Assembly: GCA_036925085.1 (NCBI GenBank)
Contig: JAUPFP010000003.1
Location: 7,998,442 to 8,062,441 of the forward strand
From: Brachycybe producta
Lineage: Eukaryota; Arthropoda; Diplopoda; Playtdesmida; Andrognathidae
DNA: 64,000 nucleotides
Reading direction: 5' to 3'
Below the pieces are notes generated by a model. That model had not been told where the DNA came from. It saw nothing but the letters and a program-made list of their open reading frames with translations, and ran no database searches. The position numbers and the translations under genes were made by a program. How positions within the stretch are numbered: position 1 is the first letter of the stretch; each line of letters starts with the position of its first letter. Positions 43,753 through 54,458 of this stretch are shown piece after piece.

Positions 43753-44590
43753 TTTGTTTTTCGTAGCATCCAATTGTCCTGAGTCTTTGCTTTTTCTCCG
43801 GTAAGAAACGTTTTCTATGCAAATTAGCGGCAAACGACCGTCTAAGCTTTAATTTAAAAACAAGATGGCGCTTAGCCGCTAATTTCACCGGAGAGACGGC
43901 TAACAGCGGCGGCTTGGCGGCTAAAACAACATTAGCCGCCTCCATTGCTGTTACCATAGAAATTCTACCATCGTCTGCCACTATAGGAGCAGATACACGG
44001 CCTGAATCTCTACGGAAAGACTCAGGAGATAAATCTCTAGGAGAAATAACTTCTGCAAACTCCTCTTTGAGTTTGCAGTTGGGAATTGTGGATTTCTCCA
44101 CCCAGTTCCCCCTGGACAACTGCTATCTGTCCGTGACAGACAGGCGGCACCCAGTCCAGGGGTCACTGCGCTCCCAATCCTTATTTCCCCGGTTCAGGTC
44201 CTCCTCCCATACCAGGGAATGAGCTGCTCTCTCCCACCAGGACAGGAACTTTCAAAGTCCCTGCACCACCCTGGTGCCTACTGGAGCTTCAGAGAAAGCT
44301 TGCAGAACCTCAAAAGCCCTGGGTTTCCTCGGACAGAGGTAATACCGGGGCCGAGGTGCTTCCTCTGCCTCAGAGTCAGTTGACTCCACCACCAAGCTAG
44401 GCTGGCCAGAAGGTCCTGGAGAGACATCATCCCTCCTCTCACTTCCAGCTGACCCAGACTCAGCATCACTGGACCCTTCAGAGTTCGATGAGGTTTCAGA
44501 GCCACCTAGGCCATCTTCCTCACGAACCCCACATGTGGGAACGTACGGCTTCAAGTTATCCACATGAAACTGGTCCCGCACCTTCCGACC
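43753..44590 (-). pseudogene. GypB-3 integrase tail and first accessory segment
   Basis: The integrase C-terminal extension ends with S/E-rich sequence and PRPRYYLCPRKPRAFEVL (about 44350-44300). After that a second short segment encodes DDGRISMVTAMEAANVVLAA near 43985-43925. The same segment type (KITMVTMAEVAEDVLAA) recurs at about 48045-47990, so it is a conserved coding part of the family. It ends at the splice donor at 43752. Confidence 0.6.
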
Positions 44591-47500
44591 ATACCCATCT
44601 ACAAATTCTATCTCATAGACCAGGTCGGAAACCTGCCGGACCACCGTACCCAGTTCAGCCTTGTAAGCGAAATTCCACTTCTTGGCTTGACCGAGCTTCC
44701 CAGCCATATCCCTTATCCAGACCTTATTACCAGGCTGGTACCGGGGTGGCTCCACCCGGCCGGCGTCATACCGGCTCTTTTGTCTGGCTTGAGCGGCCGC
44801 CAAGTTTTGACGAGCACGCTCCTCCACGGCTTGCTGGTCGGGCAAGTCGCGGACCGGACCGTTAGGAAGGAGATTGTCAATCCCCAACCTAGGCTCACGA
44901 CCAAACAACAATTGGTACGGAGACACTTCCGTGCTCTCCTGCACCGCAGTGTTGTAGGCCCACACGGGCCGCAATTTTTCCCACCAATCACGTTGGTCCT
45001 TGAGGGGATCAAAGTAACGCTTGATGGTTTCCATCACGGTCTTGTTCGTATGCTTCGTAAGCCCATTAGCTTGCGGATGGTACGCCGTCGTGAAGTGCTG
45101 CGCTATATTATAGCGCTAACGGAACTTTTGCAACATCTTGCTACAGAACTGGGAGTAGTCGGTGTGCCATACACCGACAAGATCTCATCTTTCAGGAACT
45201 TGACAACACAAGCGGCCGTAGCCCTTCGTACTGCCTTTGCCACGCCGTACCAGGTGAAGTAATCCACCATAATCAATACATATGTGACTCCACCCACAGA
45301 TGCGGGAAAAGGCCCAATGAAGTCCATTCCCCAGGCATGAACCGGGTACTCAGGAACTATGGGTTGCAAGAATCCTTGAGCTCTAGCGAACTGTCGTACT
45401 CTCTGACACACTAAGCATGACTTAACATACTCCACCGTGTCACGTTTCATACCTAACCAGTAGAAACGAGTACGCAACCGTTGGTAGGTCTTGTACACTC
45501 CGAAGTGACCAGCTTCGGAGCTATCGTGCAACTTCCGCAAGCAGAAGGCTTGACACGACCTCGGCACAACAAACACAGTTCTTGTACGATCCTGAATGGA
45601 TTTGATGGCATACAACAGCTTGTCTGCCACCACGAACTTGAACCTTAAGTTCGAGTCGGGGTCGATGGAAAGCTGACGCTTCACCTTGGAGCACCAACTG
45701 TCTTGAGCCTGCTCCATTACCCAATCCACCTCAGACCGGATCCGGTAAATCACCTCACCCACGTCGGGTTCGACGTGTTCAGGCAAAGAAGGATCAACAA
45801 CTTCATTCACCGGATACCGACTCAAACAGTCAGCATCCTCGTGAAGTTTCCCCTTCTTGAACTGAATCTTATACCGTACTCCTGCAACTGCATTTGCCAA
45901 CGCCCCAACCTGCCTTGCAGGTTTTTGGCAGTCTGCAAATGACAGAGCGCATGGTGATCTGTTACGATCACAAAGTCCCGGTTAAAGATGTAAGGTCGGA
46001 ATTTACCCACGGCAAACATGATCGCCAAGCATTCCTGCTCGGTGACACTATACCGTGTTTCCGGTCCCTTCATGAGATGGCTAGCGTAGGCCAGAACCCG
46101 AGGAGCCTTGTCCTCAGGTAACTTCTGGTATACTACGACACCTAGACCGTACCCACTAGCATCGGTGTGAATTAACACCTCACCACGTGGATCATACATG
46201 GTGAGCTGGTTACCGGTGCTTCGGTTAAAAATGCCTTTAACCGCTCGAACGCTAGACCACACTGCTCCGACCAGTCAAAGAACGCATCCTTTCTGGTCAG
46301 ATCATGCAGAGGTCTTGCGATATTGGCAAAGTCCTTGATGAACCTACGGTAGTAGCCGGCCAGTCCAAGAAAACTTCGGACGGCGGTCACCGTTGTAGGG
46401 ACATCGAACTCTTCGACTGCTCTTACGAGGCCCGGGTCCGGAGCAACTCCCTCGGCACTCACAATGTGACCGAGATACTTGACTTTGTCAAAACCGAAGA
46501 AACATTTTTTCGGCTGGAGTTTAAGCTCTGCCCCTCGTAACAGTCTCAGGACAGTACTCAAGCGTTCGAGAAACTGCTCAAAGGTGCTGCCGAATCTAGG
46601 TACACCAAGCAACTCTCCCACTTGTGTCCCGCCAACAAGAGGTCCAACGCTCTTTGCATAGTGGCAGGAGCATTGCAGAGTCTGAAAGGCATTTTTCGGA
46701 ACTCAAATAGACCTTGAGAGCAAATAAATGCTGTCTTCTCAATGTCTTGCTCCACCACCCTGACCTGCCAGTACCCACTAGCAAGGTCTAGGGTTGCGAA
46801 ATACTTCGCTCCAGCAAGTGAATCGAGGGCATCATCGATGCGAGGTAACGGTACTGATCCGCCTTAGTCTGGGCGTTCAGTCGCCGATAGTCCACGCAAA
46901 AACGAAAGCCACCATCCTTCTTGCGAACAAGCAAGATAGGGCTCGCGTAAGGACTATGCGAAGGTTGGATTACCCCTGCATCCAACATCTTCGCTACCTC
47001 TTCTCTCTCGATTGCACGAGCCGCCGGAGCGGTTCTTCGCAATCCTTCATGCACCGGAGGTAACCCACCAGTATCAATTGTGTGTTCGACGAGCGGGGTT
47101 TCTCCCAGCTCTGTATAATCGAACGCAAAATGATCACGGCGTTCCAGCAAGAACTCCCGAAGCTGTGCCGCCTCTTCAGGCTTCAGACTAGGTCCAATTT
47201 TAAGGCACTCTTCGAGAGTGGTCTAACTTCCGCATTGAGGACCCGGCGACCTTTCTTGGCCGCCCCTCTCAACTTAGGCGGAAGCCCCCTGGTCGACCAT
47301 CTCCATGAGTGGGGTCTCCCCTCTCAACTTAGATGGATTGTCCAGTTCCACCACTAGGGCTGCCTCCACAGCTTGAGCTGTCGCCACAACCTCCCCTGTC
47401 TCCAGGGCAAAGGGTACGTCGGTGACGTTCTCAAGCCAAATGTCGTAAGAGCCTTCATCTGTGGCTTCGGCAATTCCTGCCACTGCCAACAGACCACGAC

Positions 47501-47973
47501 CACCTAAGGCTTTACGATGGGGCTCAACGAGAAGCAGCTATCCAGGGCCAGCATGCTCTATCAAGCTCACGGAAACTACCTTCCGCTCATGAGCTGATAA
47601 CCATACGTTCTCCAACAGTCGCAGGGAACAAACTTCCCCGCTCCTAATTGGAGAACTGGTCTCGGCAAGCACGGGTGACACAATGTCAACCCACCCATCC
47701 ACCTTTTCAGGCTCCGCAGGCATACCTTCTGGGAACCCGAAAGGAGGGAGTAGCAGAGGCTCCACAGAATTTTGAAGCCTCGCCAACGCCTCCAACACCG
47801 AGTTCGGAAGGTGTACTGAAGTACCCTGCAAAGCCTTAACAGCCAGTGTGGCATGAAGAGCATCTGGAAATGTCTTCCCGGAAATAAACTTTCCGGCTCA
47901 CGACGTCCAACATTAACCCAAACCGGGAAGCCAGGTCAACACCTATTACGGCTTCCCCTTCACCCTCTATGAG
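44590..47973 (-). pseudogene. GypB-3 protease end, RT, RNase H, integrase
   Basis: Reading the minus strand: protease end (GEAVIGVDLASRFGLMLDVV) near 47960-47900; linker with VVSVSLIEHAGPG and VAGIAEATDEGSYDIWLENV; RT with [53 protein letters not shown]; RNase H ([34 protein letters not shown]); integrase zinc-binding (LHDSSEAGHFGVYKTYQRL, CLVCQRVRQ), core (GMDFIGPFPASVGG) and C-terminal region (GNKVWIRDMAGKLGQ). Full domain order; a few breaks. Confidence 0.9.
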
Positions 47974-48224
47974 CTAATGACCGTGCTGTAGCAGCTAAAA
48001 CATCTTCAGCCACTTCAGCCATGGTCACCATGGTGATTTTACCATCGTCTGCCTTTTTAGGGGCAGACACAGCAAATCTCCTTACGCATCGACTGGTTGT
48101 GATGGGCAAAGACATTTAGTGTCAGACTGACGGTAACAGAGGAATCTATGGACGGATTTCTCTGTCCATTTTCGGATTCTTTCGGGCCTTGAGTCAGACA
48201 ACCTACAGTGGGTTGACCATGGTT
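47974..48224 (-). repeat. Duplicated GypB post-integrase segment
   Basis: Related to about 44150-43900 of GypB-3 in the same orientation (shared TACCATCGTCTGCC, then GCAGACACA). It joins GypB-3 protease sequence at 47973 and the GypB-4 LTR at 48225. It shows that this stretch was assembled by recombination or by one element inserting in another, and not by a single insertion. Confidence 0.65.
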
Positions 48225-48979
48225 TGTGACGACCCAGTTCTGCTCCTTTTGGAGCAGCACTAAATTCCCATGTCGTCTGCTAGGCACTTGTAAATTGGTT
48301 GCCAGGCAGACGACAAAATGGCCAGCAAGGGTCCCTGTCCTCCCCCAGGTGGAGCAGCCTGGGGGTGATATATATGGCGGCGGCCATTATATCTGGGCAG
48401 TGGAGAGTGAACCCTTGATGCTTGAGTGTGGATCTTTGTTGCTCTCATCAATTCAGCAGGTGGCCAAGATGGCCACCATTCATCTTTTCCTTTGTGTGAT
48501 AGAGGTCGATGACCTCCTCTCCTGGCTGAATTAGCCAGGAGACTCATCTCTTTCAGTGAGTGTTTTTTATATAATTTATCTCTGAATAAATTATCTACTT
48601 TATTATTTTCACTCTACACTGGTGTCCGTGTCATTATTTAGTAATAATACTGGGGAAGTTACCGTGGGGAGGGTGGGGGTTGTCGGCAGGGGTTGCCGCC
48701 CACCACCGTCCTGTTTCTGGCATGTTTGTCATCGTGTCTGCCGGTGCTTCGCGCGTGGTTTATCCACGGTAAGATCCATCGGGGATTTATTGTGGATTCT
48801 ATGCCTTATTCGGCGGCCACTCGTTCGTCGACTTGCGGCGTGGGAACCTCCGTCCGGTGCTACCCGTGGACACGGACGGGTGCAAGAGGAGGGCTGGCCA
48901 GCGCTTCGACCCGTTCCAGCGACGGTAAGTTGGTTAAAATTTACCGTGGGTATTGTAACGGCCCAGCCCGGTTGTTACA
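48225..48979 (+). repeat. GypB-4 5' LTR
   Basis: 755 bp, TGTGACGACCCAGTTCTGC...CGGTTGTTACA. Hairpins: AGTTCTGCTCC/GGAGCAG near 48236, GTCGTCTGC/GCAGACGAC near 48273-48315, CCCCCAGG/CCTGGGGG near 48341-48365, GGTGGCC/GGCCACC near 48459-48477 and CTCCTGGCT/AGCCAGGAG near 48518-48541. A TATA-like GATATATATGG is near 48367, AATAAA at 48585-48590, and a donor-like CGGTAAGTTGG near 48925. Confidence 0.93.
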
Positions 48980-49655
48980 ATTGGTGGAGGCGCCGGGTAG
49001 CACTACCACCAGCCTCTCTTGTGCGGTCGGTAAGACCGGAGTCGTGTTTGTGCCGGTAGGGCGTGGACATTTGTCCACGGACCTACGGCCAATCGCGGCT
49101 TAGGGCGTAGTAGTCCGGTGAAGGACCGTGGGACACGGACGGTTGTCTGTGGTACCGCGGTGGTCACCGGGGGAAGCCCTAGGTTATCCATGAGTAGGAC
49201 GGTGGGCACGGTGGTTGAACGTGCAGGACCGTCCGAACGCGGGATAACGGTCATTTTTACCGTTAGTATACCGGTGGCACGGTGATTTACCGTGCAGGAC
49301 CGGTAGAACTCTTTAAAAAGGTAACTTTACCGTAGCTTGTCCGGTAGACAGGTAGTACACCGTAGGGCACGGACTTTTGTCCGTGAATCTACGGCGGAAA
49401 TCCGTCTACGGCCAGGTTTACCGGTGATATACCGTGGGACACGGACCGTTGTCCGTGATACCGTGGTAAAACCGGGTTACGGTCAAGTTTTACCGTAAGT
49501 AGACGGTGGATTACGGACTTTTGTCCGTGAATCACCGTTCGAACACAGTAAGAATACAGTTTCACCGTTGGTGGACGGTAGATTGCGGACCGTTGTCCAT
49601 GCATCTCCGTTCTAGGACGGTGAAAGAGCTTTTTACCGCGAATAGACGGTGAAGA
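48980..49655 (+). promoter_or_regulatory. GypB-4 primer-binding site and hairpin leader
   Basis: Primer-binding site TGGTGGAGGCGCCGGGTA at 48982-48999, two bases after the LTR. The leader repeats a stem-loop of the form ACGGAC-N4-GTCCGT, with outer ACGGT/ACCGT pairing, near 49058, 49137, 49367, 49442, 49513 and 49585. In the second half the spacing is about 70 nt. There is no long frame of its own. Possible roles are packaging, dimerisation or translation control; none is shown here. Confidence 0.78.
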
Positions 49656-49659
49656 ACGG

Positions 49660-51165
49660 ACAGGTCGGAGTTGAGGCAGGCGATGCTTCACCGCTTCGGA
49701 ACCAAGAATCAGGCTCAGGCCTGTTTTGACCGTTTCGAGGCCATGAAGCAAGGGCCTGCGGAATCACTCCAGGCGTTCTACTGGCGCTTTATTGAGCTGG
49801 CGGAACGAGTTTCTCCTGGTGAGGATGAGTCTTGTCGACTCCTCCGATATAAGAAGAAACTGCAGCCGGAGATTCTCAGACTTTCTGGGGATCGAAAGCT
49901 GAGACGGTCAGGGACTTTACCACCGAGGCAATGTTGGTCAAGGCCGACATGCTTACGGTGGGAGCGTTACCTGCCCGTACCTTGACGGTACCAGGGACCC
50001 AGGCTGCGGCCAAGGTCTCTGGTGCTGTGGCAAAGCCCAAGAGCTCTGCTACGTCTACTTCTACCTCTTCGGGTGTGAAGGCAGCGGCACCGTCCAAAGC
50101 GGACGGAGCTACTGCCAAGACCGGAGGGCAGAATGGAAAAAAAAATGAAGCGGCAGAGCCAGGGTGGAAATAAGTCCACAGCAGCCCCGTCAGGTTCCAG
50201 CCAAACGGCTGGAGGTGGAGGTCCTACTCGTAGGCAACCTGGTCCATGCTTTCGGTGTAACCAGATGGGTCACCTTAGGAAGGACTGTCCGAAGGCTGGT
50301 GCCCAAGGACAGGTTGCTCGAGTACCACCGGTTACCTGCCGGGTCTAGCACCCATGGTACTGCAGGGCCGAGAGTATCTGTCCACCGTAATTGATGGACA
50401 GATGTTTTATCAGCCTGTCGCCAGAAACGAGGGCCCGCCCTCGTTAAACCGGCGCCGGTCCCTGCAGAACTGAGCTGCAGTCGACCGGTAATGCTTGAAA
50501 ACTCAGGTGCCCGGCAAAGCTGGCGGAGTAAAAAAGGAGCGTACCTTCGGGCAGTCTCCAGATATGTGGGTATCCTGCATGAAGCAGGGGTGCCTCTGGC
50601 TAGGTCTGCGGACCCAGAAATTACCCAGTGGGTATTTCAGGAGCCAAGCCCCACACTGGAAGCTGCGCTTGCCCGGCTGGAGAGTTGAGTGGCACCTTTC
50701 TTCCCGGATGAGGGGGAAGAAGGTCCGAACGGTACGGGCATTACGAGCACTTCGAGCGTTGGTGTGCCCATGCCTGGTGAGTCTCCGGGAGTGGAGACTG
50801 GAAGCCAGGCCCCTGAGCATCCGGTACGACCGTCCCCTGTGGACGGGAGGACGGATGAGGCTCAGAGAAGTAATGTCGGGCAACGACGGTTGCCCATTCC
50901 TGAATTACAGAGCCGTGCATACTTGCGTGGGGCACCGCGTGTTCTGGTGTCGATGGATGGTCGGCTGGTTGAGTCGATCGTCGACACCGGGGCCGAAGTA
51001 TCGGTCATGAGCATGTCGGTGGCACGGAAGATGGAGTTACCCGTGCAGGAGGTTAGCCTCCCCTCATTCCTGACGGGCATGAGCAGGTACTCCATCAAGA
51101 TAGAAGGAGTCATGTACGTGGACATGTCAATCCACGGACGGTCCATCCATACCCATCTTCTGCTG
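49660..51165 (+). pseudogene. GypB-4 gag and protease start
   Basis: Capsid end (QAMLHRFGTKNQAQACF, LQAFYWRFIELAERVSPG), an Ala/Thr/Ser-rich linker, CCHC zinc knuckle CFRCNQMGHLRKDC (near 50249-50290), then a spacer and the protease active site VDTGAEVSVMS near 50981-51010, ending near LPSFLTGMSRYSIKIEGV. Very close to the GypB-5 sequence over the shared length. Broken at a few sites and cut off at 51165. Confidence 0.88.
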
Positions 51166-51169
51166 CAAT

Positions 51170-52610
51170 GCACTCATCGGGCACGGCGGCCCCAACCTTA
51201 TGACTATCTGGGAACGGTGTTGGTGGGTCCTTGAGGGCGGCGAGATCCACAGTTAAGATCCTTCCATGACCTCTGTTATAGACAAAATTACGGATGTCCA
51301 ACCACCACATCTCGTACCTTTCCGCGATATGGGCCAGTATTTCTTCGTTGAACTTCCGTTGAACTTCCCCCTTGGAGTTGACGACGATCACATCTTTTCC
51401 CGCCGGAGGTAGAGGGATCGAAGCAACGTCTTCCACGGTTGTTGGCTGCACCAGAGGAACAGAAAGGGGCCCGAGATTGGCCTTCACTCGTTGTCCCTGT
51501 CCCTCGGACCTCGACTGTTTGGCGCTTCTATCTTCACCGTCGCTTTCATCTGTGGTGGAGAAATCCATCAGATCAGGCGAATGTTGTCTTCTCCACTCTT
51601 GCCTCTTTGGCACCATGGCTCTTTCCTTCTCGACCTTGTTGGTCAGGTCGATCAAATCCGAGGGCAATGGTGCTCTTAGCTTATATCCCTCTGAAACATT
51701 GGTGGGGGCCGGTCGGATGAACTCCAGTCCCACTGCTTCGGGAGCGAGAACCAGCAACTTGCCAGATGCTCCCAGAGACAGCGGGGCATCAATCTCTGAG
51801 GGTTGACTTGCTCCTGCTCGAAGCTCTTCTACTGGCAGGGGCACCAGCACCAATTCTCCTTCTCTAGGGCCACTGAGGTCGAGTGGCTTTTCTTGCTTTG
51901 ACATGGTGAGGTCCAGGGGTTCTACTTGGGCCTCGATGGCATGTGCCATCACCTCCCCCACTTCTTTTTCTGCTGGAGGTACAGAGACCTGAGGCAAGTT
52001 GCCAGAGGGTTCCGTTTCCGGTAGACTGCGGGCCTCATCTTCTGCCATCCTTGGAGGGGTGGGTTGCCGCAGCACTGGATCCGACTTTGCTCTGTGGATT
52101 GCATACTCCTTCGTGGTGGTTTGAAGGGCCGTTGACTGAGGCACATACTCGCCTTGGTCGTTCCAGTTCTCTGGAAGGCTGCAGAAGGGTGCCGCAGAAC
52201 GATTTCGTTTGGCCACTTCCTCTCTTTCTTCGGGGGTGATCTTCCGCTTTGAAGATCCCACCTCCCACCACTCTGATCCTCTTTGCGTAAAATCGCCCTC
52301 CTCCTGCCGATTGGTCTCGAAGAAATTCAGCTTACCGGCCAGGGGTAGGATGACAACCTTCTTCCGCTTTTCCATCTGCTGGCGGAACTACTGGCTCTTT
52401 TGCTCCTGGGAAGACACCTCACGAACCTCCCACTCCCCCTCCACAAGCTGGTGCTCAAACTTGCGCTCGTTGTTGTCCAAGAAGATCTTGGATAGTCCTG
52501 CCAGTGGCACAATGAATGACACATGCGGCACCTGGGGTGTGGCCCCCGACCCTTGTCGGCGGCCATGCCAACTAACCCTGCTCATGGGCTGTTCATGCTG
52601 ACTCATCTTC
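51170..52610 (-). pseudogene. GypC second accessory frame
   Basis: A long open frame, preceded on its own strand by the pyrimidine-rich TTTTTGTTTTAATTTTC. It encodes basic and proline-rich sequence, EVAKRNRSAAPF, NWNDQGEYVPQSTAL (matching GypA2 accessory sequence IWDHQGKYVPKSQAL), repeated EPLDLTMSKQ/KPLDLSGP-type PLDL motifs near 51905-51870, and a C-terminal EMWWLDIRNFVYNRGHGRIL. The PLDL motif resembles the short CtBP-binding motif PxDLS. Function unknown. Confidence 0.55.
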
Positions 52611-52619
52611 TTTTGAAAA

Positions 52620-52972
52620 TTAAAACAAAAAGTTAGTGTCAGACACTTTCAAACTCACAGCTCTCTTCCTTGAAGAGGATGGCCGATGCCCTTTTTCCTC
52701 CTCTGGTGAGGGGACACTCACGAGCACTTTTTGCAAAAACTTTCGCGAAGAAACAATGAACTTCGGAAAATAACACGAAAACTCGATAGAAATAACAACT
52801 CCAAAAACTATTACGTATAGAAACACACTTAAAAACACGCGTGGAATTAAACTTTTTCCTCCAAAAAACGAAAAACACAACTTGCCAAAAAACAAAACCA
52901 ACTGTCGACTAACTGTCACTATTCCGAATAAAAGTAGTAAGACAATACTCAGAACAAAGAAAGAAAAATCCG
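52620..52972 (-). other. Spacer between GypC accessory frames
   Basis: AT-rich, with a short open frame giving a hydrophobic sequence (VFLSVFLYVIVFGVVIS). I take this as low-complexity T-rich spacer or intron-like DNA, not as an envelope transmembrane region, because it has no neighbouring ectodomain. Confidence 0.4.
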
Positions 52973-53722
52973 TTAGGTTCTGACAGCATCCCGGCTTTTG
53001 GAGATGAAACTAGATGACCAATGGCCGCAACCATCTTGATGAGCTTTATAGATCACTGTCACAGTCTTTTTCTTAACTTTGTCGTCTGCTTTGTTTTGGT
53101 TGACTCTAAGAGGTGGTTCTCTCTTGTAGTTGCATGGGATGTCCTGTACTGTGTACAGTGGCACTGCTATGTCTCTAACAGTCTCTTTTTCCTCTTTCAC
53201 CACGTGGGTCTGTGATCTCTTCGTTTTTGCACTTTTTAACTGAAACTTCAGTTTGTACACATATTTTGGTGTTTTTCTCTCTACTAGGTGAGTTTTTATT
53301 TGTTCTGGTACTACTTTTTGCTCTTTTTGGGCGCTAACTATTTCAATTGAAATTTTTATTTCTCTATCTGTTTGGAACTCTACCTCACTAGTGTCGTCGG
53401 CCTCTAATGCACTCATGTAGCCTATGAAATCATTGTCATCTTCATAATTCTCTCCGAATAATGGATTGACATCCCTATGGATCGCTACGCTAGGTAAGGG
53501 CACTGTGTTTACTATATTTTCTCTTATTTCTATGACGTTGGTGACTTCTTCTAGTGCATTTTCTGATGCATTTTTGGATTCCTCTTCGATCCATAGCCCT
53601 TCATTTGGGGTTCTACTTTCGAGGTTATCTTCGTCTCTTGGTAGAGTAGGAAGTATTCCTTGGGAGTCTAGGTACGCGATGACCTCTGTCTCGTTATCTC
53701 CCTCCCTTCTTTCCACTAGCAC
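52973..53722 (-). pseudogene. GypC first accessory frame
   Basis: About 249 open codons, acidic in the first two thirds (YEDDNDFIGYMSALEADDTS), then a Lys-rich part (KYVYKLKFQLKSAKTKRSQT) and a C-terminal segment ending GCGHWSSSFISKSRD. It follows the integrase tail as the corresponding frame does in GypA2. I do not recognise a domain. No transmembrane segment. Confidence 0.5.
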
Positions 53723-54458
53723 CTGTCCTCAGGTGCGATTCTACTTGTGGCTTTATGTTAGCTACGTTTACAGAATCTTTGACATATTTCCCATGCTGGT
53801 TCTGAAACCCTAGGAGGAACACATTGTCAGACAACTTGTCTACTATTGTGTATCCTAGTCTCTAGGCTGAAAGAAGCTTTTTATACTATCCTGGTCTAAC
53901 TTTCATGTCTCTAACCATCACTTTATCACCGATTTGGTACTCGTGTAGAGCTTGATGATGTTGGTCGAAATACTTTTTCCTCCTCTGGTGTGCTCTTTGT
54001 AGATTCTAGTTTGCTAATCATTGGTTTCTACAACTTAGGAAATCCTCAAGGGTCTCTACATCCTTTTCGACCGGAAAAACCGGGCACTCTGGCACCTTAT
54101 TGTCAACTTTGGTACATTTTTCACTTCCACACATGAGCCGATATGGTGTAAACTTGGTCGAACCATGGACTGAGTTATTATAGGAACTCACTGCATCGTC
54201 TCAGCTAATCCGTCTGTCTGCGGATGGTAAGCTGTCATTCTTCGATGTTGAATATCGAACTGCGTCAAAAATTCTTGTGTGGACTCTGCTGTTAAGGGAA
54301 TTCCTCTATCGGTGATCAACATCTTCGGCATCACGACCGCAAACAGCTCACAACCTTCATGAAGTTGTGTACTACTCTTGCTGTTTGGGTTTTCGTAGCT
54401 TTTGCGATGCAGAACCATTAAAACTTAGGCAACTTTCTGAACATAGTAAGTGTATTGA

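Larger units (their letters stand above)
39426..47973 (-). mobile_element. GypB-3, Ty3/gypsy fossil
   Basis: Minus-strand copy: protease end and linker (about 47973-47200), RT (about 47150-46430), RNase H (about 46240-45830), integrase (about 45600-44590), a post-integrase segment (to about 43060), a long accessory region (43058-40440), polypurine tract and 3' LTR (40190-39426). The 5' LTR, leader and gag are absent; at 47973 it joins another GypB-related segment. Broken at a few sites only, and its LTR is nearly identical by eye to the GypB-4 LTR, so it is among the youngest copies. Confidence 0.88.
48225..51165 (+). mobile_element. GypB-4, 5' part of a Ty3/gypsy fossil
   Basis: 5' LTR (48225-48979), primer-binding site (48982-48999), leader with hairpin array (to about 49650), gag (about 49660-50340) and the start of protease (to 51165). 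Sequence then switches to minus-strand GypC. Its LTR is almost identical to that of GypB-3, in inverted orientation about 8 kb apart, so this copy is young. Its gag is broken at a few sites. Confidence 0.88.
51166..54458 (-). mobile_element. GypC, Ty3/gypsy fossil, 3' part
   Basis: Minus-strand element of another family. From right to left: part of the integrase core (54418-54190, with LITDRGIPLTAE and TAYHPQTDGLAET), its C-terminal region (about 53990-53880, YQIGDKVMVRDMKVRPG), an accessory frame (53722-52973) and a second accessory frame (about 52610-51170). Both ends are cut, by GypB-4 on the left and by the GypE LTR on the right. No LTR of its own is visible. AT-richer than GypB. Broken in a few places. 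Confidence 0.82.

Noticed and set aside
52640-52919. Minus-strand frame encoding a strongly hydrophobic peptide, considered as an envelope remnant
   Set aside because: T-rich spacer between two accessory frames. The hydrophobic residues follow from base composition.
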